DNA of 64,000 nt, from the NCBI RefSeq assembly GCF_003594935.2, contig NZ_CP043342.1:3410001-3474000 (forward strand), read 5' to 3'. Position numbers and translations under genes: made by a program. Numbering within the stretch: the first letter of the stretch is position 1; each line of letters starts with the position of its first letter. The notes under the pieces were generated by a model. That model did no database searches. It was not told the origin of the DNA and was given only the letters and a program-made list of their open reading frames with translations. Positions 9,996 to 19,622 of the stretch are shown here, piece after piece. The stretch is from Enterobacter huaxiensis. Its GTDB lineage: Bacteria > Pseudomonadota > Gammaproteobacteria > Enterobacterales > Enterobacteriaceae.

Positions 9996-11660
9996 ATGTG
10001 TTCAATTTTTGGCGTACTGGATATTAAAACTGACGCGGTCGAACTGCGTAAAAAGGCACTCGAACTCTCGCGCCTGATGCGCCATCGCGGCCCGGACTGG
10101 TCAGGCGTTTACGCCAGCGATAAAGCGATTCTGGCCCACGAACGTCTGTCGATTGTTGACGTCAACGCCGGAGCACAGCCGCTGTATAACGAGAAAAAAA
10201 CGCACGCGCTGGCTGTGAACGGTGAAATCTACAACCATCAGGCGCTGCGCGCAGAGTATGGCGATCGCTACGCGTTTCAGACCGGCTCTGACTGCGAAGT
10301 GATCCTGGCGCTGTATCAGGAGAAAGGCCCAGAGTTCCTGGACGACCTGCAGGGCATGTTTGCCTTCGCCCTGTACGACAGCGAAAAAGATGCTTACCTG
10401 ATTGGCCGCGACCACATCGGTATTATCCCGCTGTACATGGGCCACGATGAGCACGGTAACTTCTACGTGGCGTCTGAAATGAAGGCCCTGGTCCCGGTGT
10501 GTCGCACTATTAAAGAGTTCCCGGCGGGCAGCTACCTGTGGAGCAAAGACGGTGAGATCCGCCAGTACTACCAGCGCGACTGGTTCGACTACGACGCGGT
10601 AAAAGACAACGTGACTGACAAAGCCGAGCTGCGTCAGGCGCTGGAAGACGCCGTGAAAAGCCACCTGATGTCAGACGTGCCGTACGGCGTGCTGCTCTCC
10701 GGCGGGCTGGACTCCTCCGTGATCTCCGCGATCACCAAGAAATTCGCCGCACGCCGCGTGGAAGATCAGGAACGCTCTGAGGCCTGGTGGCCGCAGCTGC
10801 ACTCCTTTGCCGTTGGCCTGGAGGGTGCGCCTGACCTGAAAGCCGCGCAGGAAGTGGCAAACCATCTCGGCACCGTGCACCACGAGATTCACTTCACCGT
10901 GCAGGAAGGTCTGGATGCGATCCGCGATGTGATCTATCACATTGAAACCTATGACGTGACCACCATCCGCGCCTCTACGCCGATGTACCTGATGTCGCGT
11001 AAGATCAAGGCGATGGGCATCAAGATGGTGCTGTCCGGTGAAGGTTCTGACGAAGTATTTGGCGGCTACCTGTACTTCCATAAGGCGCCAAATGCTAAAG
11101 AGCTGCACGAAGAAACCGTGCGTAAGCTGCAGGCGCTGCACATGTTTGACTGTGCGCGTGCCAACAAAGCGATGTCCGCCTGGGGCGTGGAAGCGCGCGT
11201 GCCGTTCCTGGACAAGGCCTTCCTTGACGTGGCGATGCGCATTAACCCGCAGGATAAAATGTGCGGCAACGGCAAAATGGAAAAACATATTCTGCGCGAA
11301 TGTTTTGAATCCTACCTGCCGGCGAGCGTTGCCTGGCGTCAGAAAGAGCAGTTCTCCGATGGCGTAGGTTACAGCTGGATCGACACCCTGAAAGAGGTGG
11401 CCGCAAAACAGGTTTCTGACCAACAGCTGGAAACCGCGAGCTTCCGCTTCCCGTACAACACGCCGGGCTCGAAAGAGGCGTATCTGTACCGTGAGATCTT
11501 CGAAGAGCTGTTCCCGGTTCCGAGTGCCGCTGAGTGTGTACCGGGTGGCCCGTCCGTCGCCTGCTCTTCCGCCAAAGCCATTGAATGGGATGAATCTTTC
11601 AAATCCATGAACGATCCATCAGGACGCGCGGTAGGCGTTCACCAGTCAGCCTATAAATAA
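9996..11660 (+). CDS. asnB: Asparagine synthetase B (glutamine-hydrolysing)
   Basis: Makes asparagine from aspartate, ATP and glutamine. The chosen ATG gives MCSIFGVLDIK: Cys2 becomes the N-terminal nucleophile of the class II glutaminase domain (about 1-190). This fits the family and gives 554 residues, as in E. coli. The frame is open 76 codons further upstream, but a start there would bury Cys2. The C-terminal synthetase domain has the PP-loop LLSGGLDSSVISA (about residues 230-242) and GEGSDEVFGGY. AGGAG-type ribosome-binding bases precede the ATG (GGAGAAGG). The gene is monocistronic, with a leader of about 220 bp and its own terminator. Confidence 0.97.
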   Translation: MCSIFGVLDIKTDAVELRKKALELSRLMRHRGPDWSGVYASDKAILAHERLSIVDVNAGAQPLYNEKKTHALAVNGEIYNHQALRAEYGDRYAFQTGSDCEVILALYQEKGPEFLDDLQGMFAFALYDSEKDAYLIGRDHIGIIPLYMGHDEHGNFYVASEMKALVPVCRTIKEFPAGSYLWSKDGEIRQYYQRDWFDYDAVKDNVTDKAELRQALEDAVKSHLMSDVPYGVLLSGGLDSSVISAITKKFAARRVEDQERSEAWWPQLHSFAVGLEGAPDLKAAQEVANHLGTVHHEIHFTVQEGLDAIRDVIYHIETYDVTTIRASTPMYLMSRKIKAMGIKMVLSGEGSDEVFGGYLYFHKAPNAKELHEETVRKLQALHMFDCARANKAMSAWGVEARVPFLDKAFLDVAMRINPQDKMCGNGKMEKHILRECFESYLPASVAWRQKEQFSDGVGYSWIDTLKEVAAKQVSDQQLETASFRFPYNTPGSKEAYLYREIFEELFPVPSAAECVPGGPSVACSSAKAIEWDESFKSMNDPSGRAVGVHQSAYK

Positions 11661-11673
11661 CGTTCAGATTGTA

Positions 11674-11702
11674 ATCAGGCCCTCCGGGGCCTGATTTTTT
11701 TT
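11674..11702 (+). terminator. Rho-independent terminator of asnB
   Basis: A 9-bp stem ATCAGGCCC/GGGCCTGAT with a TCCG loop is followed by eight or more T. It lies 13 bp after the asnB stop codon. Confidence 0.9.
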
Positions 11703-11818
11703 ACCCCACTTTTCACCCGTCAAAAACGATAAATAACCAATAATTGTCGAATATTCGGCCTCGCTGTTCGCAACCTAACCAAACAGTCACATTCCGGCTA
11801 TTTTCGTTGAAAAAGGTG

Positions 11819-11847
11819 TTGACGCTGCAAGGGTCTATACGCATAAT
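11819..11847 (+). promoter_or_regulatory. Sigma-70 promoter of the tRNA operon
   Basis: TTGACG, a 17-bp spacer and CATAAT precede a GC-rich discriminator (GCGCCCCGC). This is typical of stable-RNA promoters under stringent control. The tRNA cluster starts about 30 bp after the expected transcript start. Confidence 0.85.
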
Positions 11848-11886
11848 GCGCCCCGCAACGCCGATAAGGTAACGCGAAAAAAAGAT

Positions 11887-11963
11887 GGCTACGTAGCTCA
11901 GTTGGTTAGAGCACATCACTCATAATGATGGGGTCACAGGTTCGAATCCCGTCGTAGCCACCA
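11887..11963 (+). tRNA. metT: tRNA-Met (CAU, elongator)
   Basis: The 77-nt cloverleaf includes an encoded CCA. The acceptor stem GGCTACG pairs with CGTAGCC, the anticodon loop is CTCATAA with CAU, and the T loop is TTCGAAT. It is the elongator type. It is the first of seven tRNAs in the order metT-leuW-glnU-glnW-metU-glnV-glnX, as in E. coli. Its mature sequence is identical to the fifth gene. Confidence 0.97.
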
Positions 11964-11972
11964 TCTTTTTTT

Positions 11973-12057
11973 GCGGGAGTGGCGAAATTGGTAGACGCAC
12001 CAGATTTAGGTTCTGGCGCCGCAAGGTGTGCGAGTTCAAGTCTCGCCTCCCGCACCA
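11973..12057 (+). tRNA. leuW: tRNA-Leu (UAG)
   Basis: An 85-nt class II tRNA with encoded CCA. The acceptor stem is GCGGGAG/CTCCCGC, the anticodon loop is TTTAGGT (UAG), and a long variable arm is present. It starts 9 bp after the first tRNA. Confidence 0.97.
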
Positions 12058-12080
12058 TTCCCAAGTAAGCGTTGCACGGA

Positions 12081-12155
12081 TGGGGTATCGCCAAGCGGTA
12101 AGGCACCGGTTTTTGATACCGGCATTCCCTGGTTCGAATCCAGGTACCCCAGCCA
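12081..12155 (+). tRNA. glnU: tRNA-Gln (UUG), copy 1
   Basis: A 75-nt tRNA with encoded CCA and the U1-A72-type acceptor stem TGGGGTA/TACCCCA seen in tRNA-Gln. The anticodon loop TTTTGAT carries UUG. It is identical to the next tRNA. Confidence 0.97.
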
Positions 12156-12187
12156 TATTTCTTCGATTTTGCGGTTCTCCGCGGTAT

Positions 12188-12262
12188 TGGGGTATCGCCA
12201 AGCGGTAAGGCACCGGTTTTTGATACCGGCATTCCCTGGTTCGAATCCAGGTACCCCAGCCA
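12188..12262 (+). tRNA. glnW: tRNA-Gln (UUG), copy 2
   Basis: Identical in its mature 75 nt to the preceding tRNA-Gln(UUG), with CCA encoded. The pair is probably a tandem duplication. Confidence 0.97.
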
Positions 12263-12279
12263 TCGAAGATTGCAGTACT

Positions 12280-12356
12280 GGCTACGTAGCTCAGTTGGTT
12301 AGAGCACATCACTCATAATGATGGGGTCACAGGTTCGAATCCCGTCGTAGCCACCA
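12280..12356 (+). tRNA. metU: tRNA-Met (CAU, elongator), copy 2
   Basis: Identical in its mature 77 nt to the first tRNA of the operon, with CCA encoded. Confidence 0.97.
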
Positions 12357-12400
12357 TATTAGTAATCTGTCGAATGATTCGATAGACTAAAAAAAATTGT

Positions 12401-12475
12401 TGGGGTATCGCCAAGCGGTAAGGCTCTGGTTTCTGATACCAGCATTCCGAGGTTCGAATCCTCGTACCCCAGCCA
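12401..12475 (+). tRNA. glnV: tRNA-Gln (CUG), copy 1
   Basis: A 75-nt tRNA with CCA. The anticodon loop TTCTGAT carries CUG. The acceptor stem is TGGGGTA/TACCCCA and the T stem is CGAGG/CCTCG. It differs from the next tRNA in the acceptor, D-arm boundary and T stem. Confidence 0.97.
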
Positions 12476-12511
12476 ATTTAAAAAGTCGTTAAGCAGTTTG
12501 TTTAACGCAAT

Positions 12512-12586
12512 TGGGGTGTCGCCAAGCGGTAAGGCACTGGTTTCTGATACCAGCATTCCGGGGTTCGAATCCCTGCACCCCAGCCA
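12512..12586 (+). tRNA. glnX: tRNA-Gln (CUG), copy 2 (divergent)
   Basis: A 75-nt tRNA with CCA and anticodon CUG. Compared with the preceding copy, the seventh acceptor pair is G-C instead of A-U (TGGGGTG/CACCCCA). The T stem is CGGGG/CCCTG with a G-U pair. The structure is conserved, so it should be functional. Confidence 0.95.
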
Positions 12587-12595
12587 ATCAGTAAC

Positions 12596-12624
12596 AAAAA
12601 AGCCCGCTCTGCGGGCTTTTTTGT
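12596..12624 (+). terminator. Rho-independent terminator of the tRNA operon
   Basis: The stem AAAAAGCCCGC/GCGGGCTTTTT with a TCT loop lies 9 bp after the last tRNA. Its A/T symmetry could also stop transcripts coming from ubiF on the other strand. Confidence 0.9.
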
Positions 12625-12642
12625 TTTTGTTGTTCAGAATTG

Positions 12643-12687
12643 TGCGGCCTGATGCCCTCACCCTGGCCCTCTCCCACAGGGAGAGGG
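12643..12687. repeat. Interspersed palindromic repeat, copy 1
   Basis: TGCGGCCTGATGCCCTC is followed by a 12-bp insertion-like segment and a perfect 9-bp hairpin CCCTCTCCC-ACA-GGGAGAGGG. A second copy in the same orientation lies at 24262-24294 and lacks the internal segment. It resembles the short repeats scattered through Enterobacter and Klebsiella genomes; I do not know an accepted family name. Confidence 0.7.
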
Positions 12688-12695
12688 AATAAAGA

Positions 12696-13877
12696 TTAAA
12701 GGCCCAGGGCGTATTTCAGGGCCTGACGCTTCAAACCGCCGGCTCGCTCTGCCGCCATCAATCCAATATTTCGCAAAATGCGCACCGGCCCCAGGTCGTT
12801 GCTGAACCCTGCGTAGAATAGATCCATCCCCGACTGCATGATGAAGTTATCCGCCATGCGACGCGTCTGGTAGCGCTTCAGTACCCTCTGGCTGGACCAG
12901 GCCTCAGCGTGAGCGCGCGCTTTGCCTAACACGTCCAGCAGGGCGTCAACGTCACGATACCCGAGATTCACCCCCTGCCCGGCCAGCGGGTGAATGGTGT
13001 GTGCCGCATCCCCCACCAGGGCTAATCCTTCACGGGCATACTGCAGGGCATGGCGGCGCGTGAGCGGGAATGCGCCAGCCGCAACCGGCGTGACGTGGCC
13101 CAGGCGGCTCGGGAAGTGCAGCAGAATCTCACGCTGCAGCTGTTCCATGGTAAGCCCCTGCAGCTGACGAATGCGCACCGGCTTGTCGTACCACACCAGC
13201 GACGCCCAGTTATCAAACAGCGGTAAAAACGCGTGCGGGCCGTTCGGGGTGAAGTGCTGCCAGGTGCTTTCACCCGGTGCATTTTCAGACTGAACGGTGA
13301 TCAGCATGCAGGACTGCTGATACTGCCAGGCATGAACCCCAATACCGGCCATCTGCCTGACCTGCGAGTTGGCACCATCGGCTCCCACCACCAGCTTCAC
13401 GGCCAGCTCATCGCCGTTATCCAGCGTCAGCACATATCCCCCCGGTTGATGATGCAACGCCTTGAGGGAATCAGGAACGCGCAGCGTCACCTTCGGGTGC
13501 GCCTCCAGCGCCTGCCAGAGCGCGAGCTGGAGCACGTTGTTCTCTACCATATAGCCCAGGCGCGGCAGCTTCAGCTCGGCAGCATCAAACGCGACGTGGG
13601 CATTTTCCCACTCCCAGGTTTCGAGGCGACTGTAAGGATGGGCGCGCATCGCCAGCACCGCCTCCCAGACGCCCAGCCCGCGCAGCAGATCGACCGACGC
13701 CGCGCTTATCGCAGAAATGCGCACGTCCGGTTTGCTGGCGGGATCGAAGGCCGGCGGGGCGGCCTGTTCAATAACGGTTACCTCAAATCCCTGCTGCGCC
13801 AGCCCCAGCGCCAGCGCGCCGCCGACCATACCGCCGCCGACAACGGCAACTTCGGTGTGTAGGAGTGTCATGGTCAT
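12696..13877 (-). CDS. ubiF: 3-demethoxyubiquinol 3-hydroxylase UbiF
   Basis: FAD-dependent monooxygenase that hydroxylates the ubiquinone precursor ring; membrane-associated. The dinucleotide-binding motif [15 protein letters not shown] lies at about residues 13-27. The DG motif [14 protein letters not shown] is near 165, and the second FAD motif [16 protein letters not shown] is near 290. It is 393 residues, against about 391 in E. coli. It is divergent from miaB with about 130 bp between the start codons. The repeat just downstream ends 8 bp from its stop codon. Confidence 0.96.
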   Translation of the reverse strand: MTMTLLHTEVAVVGGGMVGGALALGLAQQGFEVTVIEQAAPPAFDPASKPDVRISAISAASVDLLRGLGVWEAVLAMRAHPYSRLETWEWENAHVAFDAAELKLPRLGYMVENNVLQLALWQALEAHPKVTLRVPDSLKALHHQPGGYVLTLDNGDELAVKLVVGADGANSQVRQMAGIGVHAWQYQQSCMLITVQSENAPGESTWQHFTPNGPHAFLPLFDNWASLVWYDKPVRIRQLQGLTMEQLQREILLHFPSRLGHVTPVAAGAFPLTRRHALQYAREGLALVGDAAHTIHPLAGQGVNLGYRDVDALLDVLGKARAHAEAWSSQRVLKRYQTRRMADNFIMQSGMDLFYAGFSNDLGPVRILRNIGLMAAERAGGLKRQALKYALGL

Positions 13878-14006
13878 TTTTCCTTATTGGAGAATCCCTT
13901 AAGTTTACCGGATTTTTGCGGTCTTGAGACGCATAACCTTCATACTGGTCACAACCCCACCAAAGCATTACAATACGCGGCTTGCAATCCTGAGCTGAGC
14001 AAGTCG

Positions 14007-15431
14007 ATGACGAAAAAACTCCATATAAAAACCTGGGGCTGTCAGATGAATGAATACGATTCATCTAAGATGGCCGATCTGCTGGATTCAACCCACGGAT
14101 ACCAGCTGACCGAAAACGTGAAAGAAGCCGATGTGCTGCTGCTGAACACCTGTTCGATTCGTGAAAAAGCGCAGGAAAAAGTCTTTCACGTATTAGGCCG
14201 CTGGAAGCTTCTCAAGCGCAAAAATCCGGACCTGATCATCGGCGTGGGCGGCTGCGTCGCGTCGCAGGAAGGTAAGCTGATCCGCCAGAGAGCGCCGTAT
14301 GTGGATATTGTCTTTGGCCCACAGACCCTGCACCGCCTGCCGGAGATGATCACTAAAGTGCGCGGCAACCGTAGCCCGGTCGTTGACGTGAGCTTCCCGG
14401 AAATCGAAAAATTTGACCGTCTGCCAGAGCCGCGCGCCGATGGCCCGACCGCCTTCGTCTCCATCATGGAAGGCTGCAACAAATACTGTACCTACTGCGT
14501 GGTGCCGTACACGCGCGGCGAAGAAGTCAGCCGCCCGGCGGACGATATTCTGTTTGAAATCGCGCAGCTTGCCGCGCAGGGCGTGCGCGAAGTGAACCTG
14601 CTGGGCCAGAACGTGAACGCCTGGCGCGGCGAGAACTACGATGGCACCACGGGCAGTTTTGCCGAGCTGCTGCGCCTGGTGGCCGCGATTGACGGCATCG
14701 ACCGCATTCGCTTTACCACCAGCCACCCGATGGAATTTACCGACGACATCATTGACGTTTACCGGGATACGCCGGAGCTGGTGAGCTTCCTGCACCTGCC
14801 GATTCAGTGCGGTTCCGACCGCGTGCTGAACCTGATGGGCCGTCCGCATACGGTGCTGGAGTACAAATCCACCATCCGCAAACTGCTTGCGGCACGTCCG
14901 GATATCCAGATCAGCTCCGACTTCATCGTCGGCTTCCCTGGCGAAACCACCGACGACTTCGAGCGCACCATGAAGCTCATCGGCGAGGTAAACTTCGACG
15001 TGAGCTACAGCTTCATCTTCTCTGCGCGTCCGGGAACCCCTGCGGCCGATATGGTTGACGACGTGCCGGAAGAAGAGAAAAAGCAGCGTCTGTATATCCT
15101 GCAGGAGCGCATCAACCAGCAGGCCAACGCCTGGAGCCGCCGTATGCTCGGGACCGTCCAGCGTATTCTGGTGGAAGGCACTTCACGCAAGAGCATTATG
15201 GAGCTGTCCGGCCGTACCGAGAATAACCGCGTGGTGAACTTTGAAGGCACCCCGGATCTGATCGGTAAATTCGTGGACGTCGAGATTGTCGACGTGCTGA
15301 CCAACTCCCTGCGCGCGAAGCTGGTTCGTACAGAAGACGAAATGGGCCTGCGAATTGCTGAATCTCCGGAATCCGTTATTTCCCGCACCCGCAAAGTCAA
15401 CGATTCTGGCGTGGGCATTTACCAGCCGTGA
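14007..15431 (+). CDS. miaB: tRNA-2-methylthio-N6-dimethylallyladenosine synthase MiaB
   Basis: Radical-SAM methylthiotransferase that adds the 2-methylthio group to i6A37 of tRNAs. The chosen ATG gives [19 protein letters not shown] and 474 residues, as in E. coli; the frame is open upstream, but that part has no family similarity. The N-terminal UPF0004 domain carries three cluster cysteines (TWGCQMN, LNTCSIR, VGGCVAS). The radical-SAM CxxxCxxC is [13 protein letters not shown] (about residues 156-168). A C-terminal TRAM domain follows. A terminator follows the gene. Confidence 0.97.
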   Translation: MTKKLHIKTWGCQMNEYDSSKMADLLDSTHGYQLTENVKEADVLLLNTCSIREKAQEKVFHVLGRWKLLKRKNPDLIIGVGGCVASQEGKLIRQRAPYVDIVFGPQTLHRLPEMITKVRGNRSPVVDVSFPEIEKFDRLPEPRADGPTAFVSIMEGCNKYCTYCVVPYTRGEEVSRPADDILFEIAQLAAQGVREVNLLGQNVNAWRGENYDGTTGSFAELLRLVAAIDGIDRIRFTTSHPMEFTDDIIDVYRDTPELVSFLHLPIQCGSDRVLNLMGRPHTVLEYKSTIRKLLAARPDIQISSDFIVGFPGETTDDFERTMKLIGEVNFDVSYSFIFSARPGTPAADMVDDVPEEEKKQRLYILQERINQQANAWSRRMLGTVQRILVEGTSRKSIMELSGRTENNRVVNFEGTPDLIGKFVDVEIVDVLTNSLRAKLVRTEDEMGLRIAESPESVISRTRKVNDSGVGIYQP

Positions 15432-15438
15432 TCCTTCT

Positions 15439-15467
15439 GGCCTGCCTTTCCGGCAGGCCTTGTATTT
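15439..15467 (+). terminator. Rho-independent terminator of miaB
   Basis: The 8-bp stem GGCCTGCC/GGCAGGCC is followed by TTGTATTT. It lies 8 bp after the miaB stop codon. Its tail overlaps a heat-shock-type promoter for the next operon. Confidence 0.8.
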
Positions 15468-15487
15468 CCCCTTGTCGCCCCCAATAT
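15459..15487 (+). promoter_or_regulatory. Candidate sigma-32 promoter of ybeZ-ybeY-corC-lnt
   Basis: CTTGTA, a spacer of 13-14 bp and CCCCCAATAT fit the heat-shock consensus (CTTGAA and CCCCATNT). E. coli ybeZYX is known to be heat-inducible. The site is about 100 bp upstream of the ybeZ start. Assignment is by motif only. Confidence 0.5.
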
Positions 15488-15585
15488 GCAAAGCATATGC
15501 TTGCGCCTTTATCCCGTGGCGTGAATACTTTCGGTAATGACAGCTTTATGCTGCCAGCACGACAAAACACTCAAAGAGGAACGGT

Positions 15586-16632
15586 TTGAATATAGACACG
15601 CGTGAAATTAGCCTAACGCCTGCAGACAACGCTCGCCTGCTGAGCCTGTGCGGGCCGTTTGATGACAACATCAAACAACTGGAGCGACGTCTGGGTATCG
15701 AAATCAATCGTCGCGATAACCATTTCAAACTCACCGGACGCCCTATCTGCGTCAATGCGGCGGCGGATATTCTGCGTAGCCTGTATGTCGATACCGCCCC
15801 AATGCGCGGTGAAACGCAGGATATCGAACCGGAACAGATCCACCTCGCCATCAAAGAGGCGCGCGTGCTTGAGCAGAGCGCGGAAAGCGTGCCCGACTAC
15901 GGCAAGGCGATCAACATCAAAACCAAGCGTGGCGTGATTAAGCCGCGTACGCCAAACCAGGCGCAGTACATTGCCAACATCCTCGACCACGACATCACCT
16001 TCGGCGTGGGCCCGGCGGGTACGGGTAAAACCTATCTGGCCGTTGCCGCCGCGGTGGATGCGCTGGAGCGTCAGGATATCCGACGCATTCTGCTGACCCG
16101 CCCAGCCGTTGAAGCGGGTGAAAAGCTCGGCTTCCTGCCTGGCGATTTAAGTCAGAAAGTGGACCCGTATCTGCGCCCGCTGTACGACGCGCTGTTCGAG
16201 ATGCTCGGCTTTGAGAAAGTTGAAAAGCTGATTGAGCGTAACGTGATCGAAGTGGCGCCCCTCGCCTACATGCGCGGGCGCACGCTCAACGACGCGTTTA
16301 TCATCCTCGATGAGAGCCAGAACACCACCATCGAACAGATGAAGATGTTCCTGACGCGTATCGGGTTTAACTCGAAAGCGGTTATTACCGGTGACGTCAC
16401 CCAGATCGACCTGCCGCGCAGCACCAAATCCGGCCTGCGCCACGCCGTTGAAGTGCTGGCCGAGGTCGACGAAATCAGCTTTAACTTCTTCCACAGCGAA
16501 GACGTAGTACGCCACCCGGTGGTCGCGCGCATCGTTAATGCCTATGAAGCCTGGGAAGAGGCAGATCAAAAACGTAAGGCCGAGCTGGCCGCAGAGCGCA
16601 AGCGCGACGCGCAGGAGCAAGAGAATAAATGA
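15586..16632 (+). CDS. ybeZ: PhoH-like ATPase YbeZ (PhoL)
   Basis: PhoH-family P-loop ATPase that works with the ribonuclease YbeY in rRNA processing and ribosome quality control. Walker A is [13 protein letters not shown] (about residues 140-152) and Walker B is IILDESQN (about 240-247). It has 348 residues, against 346 in E. coli, with an acidic and basic C-terminal tail. The start codon is TTG, preceded by AAAGAGGA; the N-terminus [10 protein letters not shown] matches the family. Its stop codon overlaps the ybeY start by 4 bp (ATGA), so the two are translationally coupled. Confidence 0.95.
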   Translation: MNIDTREISLTPADNARLLSLCGPFDDNIKQLERRLGIEINRRDNHFKLTGRPICVNAAADILRSLYVDTAPMRGETQDIEPEQIHLAIKEARVLEQSAESVPDYGKAINIKTKRGVIKPRTPNQAQYIANILDHDITFGVGPAGTGKTYLAVAAAVDALERQDIRRILLTRPAVEAGEKLGFLPGDLSQKVDPYLRPLYDALFEMLGFEKVEKLIERNVIEVAPLAYMRGRTLNDAFIILDESQNTTIEQMKMFLTRIGFNSKAVITGDVTQIDLPRSTKSGLRHAVEVLAEVDEISFNFFHSEDVVRHPVVARIVNAYEAWEEADQKRKAELAAERKRDAQEQENK

Positions 16633-17096
16633 GTCAGGTGATCCTCGATTTACAGCTGGCCTGTGAAGACAATTCCGGCATGCCAGATGAGGCACAGTTT
16701 CAGGCATGGCTGGATGCGGTTATCCCCCAGTTTCAGGAAGAGTCAGAAGTCACGATTCGCCTGGTGGATGAAGCAGAAAGCCATGAGCTTAACCTGACCT
16801 ACCGCGGGAAAGATAAGCCGACCAACGTGCTCTCTTTCCCGTTCGAAGCGCCGCCGGGCATTGAGATGCCTCTGCTGGGCGATCTGATCATCTGCCGTCA
16901 GGTGGTTGAACAGGAAGCCAAAGAGCAGCAGAAGCCGCTTGATGCCCACTGGGCGCATATGGTGGTGCACGGCAGCCTGCACCTGCTGGGCTACGACCAT
17001 ATTGAAGATGACGAAGCGGAAGAGATGGAGTCCCTCGAGACAGAGATAATGCTTGCTCTGGGCTATGAGGATCCGTACATTGCCGAGAAAGAATAG
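16629..17096 (+). CDS. ybeY: Endoribonuclease YbeY
   Basis: Zinc metalloendoribonuclease needed for 16S rRNA 3'-end maturation and late 70S quality control. The metal site is [11 protein letters not shown] (about residues 114-124), the H-x3-H-x5-H family signature. The conserved [14 protein letters not shown] stretch lies near residues 60-73. It has 155 residues, as in E. coli. Second gene of the ybeZ operon; two perfect hairpins separate it from corC. Confidence 0.96.
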   Translation: MSQVILDLQLACEDNSGMPDEAQFQAWLDAVIPQFQEESEVTIRLVDEAESHELNLTYRGKDKPTNVLSFPFEAPPGIEMPLLGDLIICRQVVEQEAKEQQKPLDAHWAHMVVHGSLHLLGYDHIEDDEAEEMESLETEIMLALGYEDPYIAEKE

Positions 17097-17147
17097 TCAG
17101 TCAATCGACTGACTACCATGCCGCCGCGAAAGGATATAGCGCGGCGG
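17095..17147 (+). repeat. Two tandem perfect hairpins between ybeY and corC
   Basis: AGTCAGTC-AATC-GACTGACT starts over the ybeY stop codon. It is followed 6 bp later by CCGCCGCG, an 11-nt loop and CGCGGCGG. Neither is followed by a T tract, so they are unlikely to be intrinsic terminators. An RNA-processing or stability role inside the operon is possible but not shown. Confidence 0.6.
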
Positions 17148-17185
17148 TAAACATTGAACTCACATGAGAACCCTTAACAAACGCC

Positions 17186-18064
17186 ATGAGCGACGACAAT
17201 TCACACAGTAGCGACACGACAAACAGTAAAAAGGGATTTTTCTCCCTCATTCTGAACCAGCTTTTCCACGGCGAACCCAAAAACCGTGATGAACTGCTGG
17301 AGCTGATTCGTGATTCCGGGCAAAACGACCTTATTGACGAAGATACGCGCGAAATGCTCGAAGGGGTTATGGACATCGCCGACCAGCGCGTTCGCGATAT
17401 CATGATCCCCCGCTCGCAGATGATCACCCTGAAACGTAACCAGACGCTGGACGAGTGCCTCGATGTGATCATCGAATCCGCCCACTCGCGTTTCCCGGTC
17501 ATCAGCGAAGACAAAGATCACATCGAAGGGATTTTGATGGCGAAAGATCTGCTGCCGTTTATGCGCAGCGATGCCGAAGCCTTCAGCATGGAAAAAGTGT
17601 TACGCCAGGCCGTGGTTGTGCCGGAAAGTAAGCGTGTGGATCGGATGCTAAAAGAGTTCCGCTCTCAGCGTTACCATATGGCGATTGTTATTGATGAATT
17701 CGGCGGCGTGTCCGGTCTGGTCACCATCGAAGATATTCTTGAGCTGATCGTGGGCGAGATTGAAGACGAGTATGACGAAGAAGAGGACATCGACTTCCGT
17801 CAGCTGAGCCGCCACACCTGGACCGTGCGCGCGCTGGCCCCGATTGAAGATTTCAACGACGCCTTCGGCACCCACTTCAGCGATGAAGAGGTCGATACCA
17901 TTGGCGGGTTGGTAATGCAGGCCTTTGGTCATCTTCCGGCGCGCGGCGAGACCGTTGACATCGACGGTTACCAATTCAAAGTCGCCATGGCCGACAGCCG
18001 ACGTATTATTCAGGTTCACGTCAGAACGCCGGACGACTCACCGGTGCCAAAACTGGAAGATTAA
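17186..18064 (+). CDS. corC: CorC/YbeX, CBS-domain protein
   Basis: CBS-pair protein of the CorC/HlyC family, linked to Co/Mg efflux and, in recent work on YbeX, to ribosome metabolism. It has 292 residues, as in E. coli. Two CBS repeats span about residues 70-190 (from DIMIPRSQM onwards; the second has the glycine-rich [13 protein letters not shown]). A C-terminal transporter-associated domain follows (about 205-285). There are no membrane helices, so it is cytoplasmic. Third gene of the operon, 5 bp from lnt. Confidence 0.95.
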   Translation: MSDDNSHSSDTTNSKKGFFSLILNQLFHGEPKNRDELLELIRDSGQNDLIDEDTREMLEGVMDIADQRVRDIMIPRSQMITLKRNQTLDECLDVIIESAHSRFPVISEDKDHIEGILMAKDLLPFMRSDAEAFSMEKVLRQAVVVPESKRVDRMLKEFRSQRYHMAIVIDEFGGVSGLVTIEDILELIVGEIEDEYDEEEDIDFRQLSRHTWTVRALAPIEDFNDAFGTHFSDEEVDTIGGLVMQAFGHLPARGETVDIDGYQFKVAMADSRRIIQVHVRTPDDSPVPKLED

Positions 18065-18069
18065 TGTAA

Positions 18070-19608
18070 ATGGCATTTGCCCCACTGCTTGAACGCCAGC
18101 GCGTCCGTTTGCTGCTGGCGCTGTTGCTCGGAGCCAGCGGTACGCTGGCTTTTTCTCCTTACGACATCTGGCCCGCGGCTATTCTCTCCCTGATGGGGCT
18201 TCAGGGCCTGACCCTGAATCGTCGTCCGGTACAGGCTGCCGCCATCGGCTACTTCTGGGGCCTGGGGCTGTTTGGCTCCGGCATCAACTGGGTCTACGTC
18301 AGTATCGCGCAGTTTGGCGGCATGCCGGGGCCGGTTAACGTCTTCCTCGTTGTGCTGCTCGCCGCCTATCTCTCGCTCTATACCGGCCTGTTCGCGGGCA
18401 TTCTCTCCCGCCTGTGGCCTAAAACCACCTGGCTGCGCGTCGCCATTGCCGCGCCGGTTGTCTGGCAAATTACCGAATTCCTGCGCGGCTGGGTGCTGAC
18501 CGGCTTCCCGTGGCTGCAGTTCGGCTACAGCCAGATTGACGGCCCCTTAAAAGGGCTGGCACCGGTAATGGGCGTTGAAGCGATTAATTTCCTGCTGATG
18601 GCGGTGAGCGGCCTGCTGGTGCTGGCGCTGGTCTCCCGCTGCTGGAAGCCGCTGGTAGTGGCGCTGGTGCTCTTCGCCCTGCCCTTCCCGCTGCGCTATA
18701 TCCAGTGGTATACCCTGGTGCCTGAGCGCGCCACGCAGGTCTCCATGGTGCAGGGCAATATCCCGCAGTCCATGAAGTGGGACGAGAAAGAGCTGCTGAA
18801 TACGCTGAAGATCTACGCCAACGCCACCGAAGAGGTGATGGGTAAATCACAGCTGATTATCTGGCCAGAATCGGCTATTCCCGATCTGGAAATTAACCAG
18901 CAGCCCTTCCTCAACATGATGAACGACCTGCTGCTGGCCCGCGGCAGCACGCTGATCACCGGCATCGTCGATGCCCGTTTGAATCAGCAGAACCGCTACG
19001 ACACGTACAACACCATCATTACGCTCGGCAAAGACAGCGAATACAGCTACAGCTCCACCGACCGCTACAACAAAAACCATCTGGTACCGTTTGGCGAGTT
19101 CGTTCCGCTGGAGTCGGTCCTGCGCCCGCTGGCCCCGTTCTTTGACCTGCCAATGTCCTCCTTCAGCCGTGGCCCGTACGTTCAGCCCCAGCTGCGAGCA
19201 CATGGGTTGGCCCTGACGGCGGCCATTTGCTACGAGATTATTCTCGGCGAGCAGGTGCGCGATAACTTCCGTCCGGACACCGACTTCCTGCTGACCATCT
19301 CTAACGATGCCTGGTTTGGTAAGTCGATCGGCCCGTGGCAGCACTTCCAGATGGCGCGCATGCGTTCCCTTGAACTGGCGCGTCCGCTGCTGCGCAGCAC
19401 CAACAACGGCATTACCGCCGTGATTGGCCCGCGTGGCGAAATCCAGGCCATGATCCCGCAGTTCACCCGCGAAGTGTTGACGACAAAAGTCACGCCAACG
19501 ACCGGCCTTACGCCCTACGCGCGTACAGGCAACTGGCCGCTGTGGATCCTGACCGCGCTGTTCGGCTTTGCCGCGGTGCTGATGAGCCTGCGTCAGCGTC
19601 GTAAATAA
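18070..19608 (+). CDS. lnt: Apolipoprotein N-acyltransferase
   Basis: Inner-membrane enzyme that adds the third acyl chain to the N-terminal cysteine of lipoproteins such as LptE and RlpA, both encoded nearby. Hydrophobic N-terminal helices fill about residues 10-215, followed by a periplasmic nitrilase-like domain. The catalytic triad is visible: Glu in [11 protein letters not shown] (about 267), Lys in [13 protein letters not shown] (about 335) and Cys in [12 protein letters not shown] (about 387). It has 512 residues, as in E. coli. Last gene of the ybeZ operon. Confidence 0.97.
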   Translation: MAFAPLLERQRVRLLLALLLGASGTLAFSPYDIWPAAILSLMGLQGLTLNRRPVQAAAIGYFWGLGLFGSGINWVYVSIAQFGGMPGPVNVFLVVLLAAYLSLYTGLFAGILSRLWPKTTWLRVAIAAPVVWQITEFLRGWVLTGFPWLQFGYSQIDGPLKGLAPVMGVEAINFLLMAVSGLLVLALVSRCWKPLVVALVLFALPFPLRYIQWYTLVPERATQVSMVQGNIPQSMKWDEKELLNTLKIYANATEEVMGKSQLIIWPESAIPDLEINQQPFLNMMNDLLLARGSTLITGIVDARLNQQNRYDTYNTIITLGKDSEYSYSSTDRYNKNHLVPFGEFVPLESVLRPLAPFFDLPMSSFSRGPYVQPQLRAHGLALTAAICYEIILGEQVRDNFRPDTDFLLTISNDAWFGKSIGPWQHFQMARMRSLELARPLLRSTNNGITAVIGPRGEIQAMIPQFTREVLTTKVTPTTGLTPYARTGNWPLWILTALFGFAAVLMSLRQRRK

Positions 19609-19622
19609 CCTCACCTTCTGTT

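Noticed and set aside
11887..12586. tRNA cluster as an integration site for a genomic island
   Set aside because: No integrase gene, no duplicated tRNA 3' end and no foreign genes next to it; ubiF follows directly, as in E. coli.
11906..12661. Open frames through the tRNA cluster on both strands
   Set aside because: They are produced by translating repeated tRNA sequence (recurring PGFEPGN and NPGTP-type motifs), a known artefact.
13887..14006. In-frame extension upstream of miaB
   Set aside because: E. coli-length protein starts at 14007, and the extension lies in the divergent ubiF-miaB promoter region.
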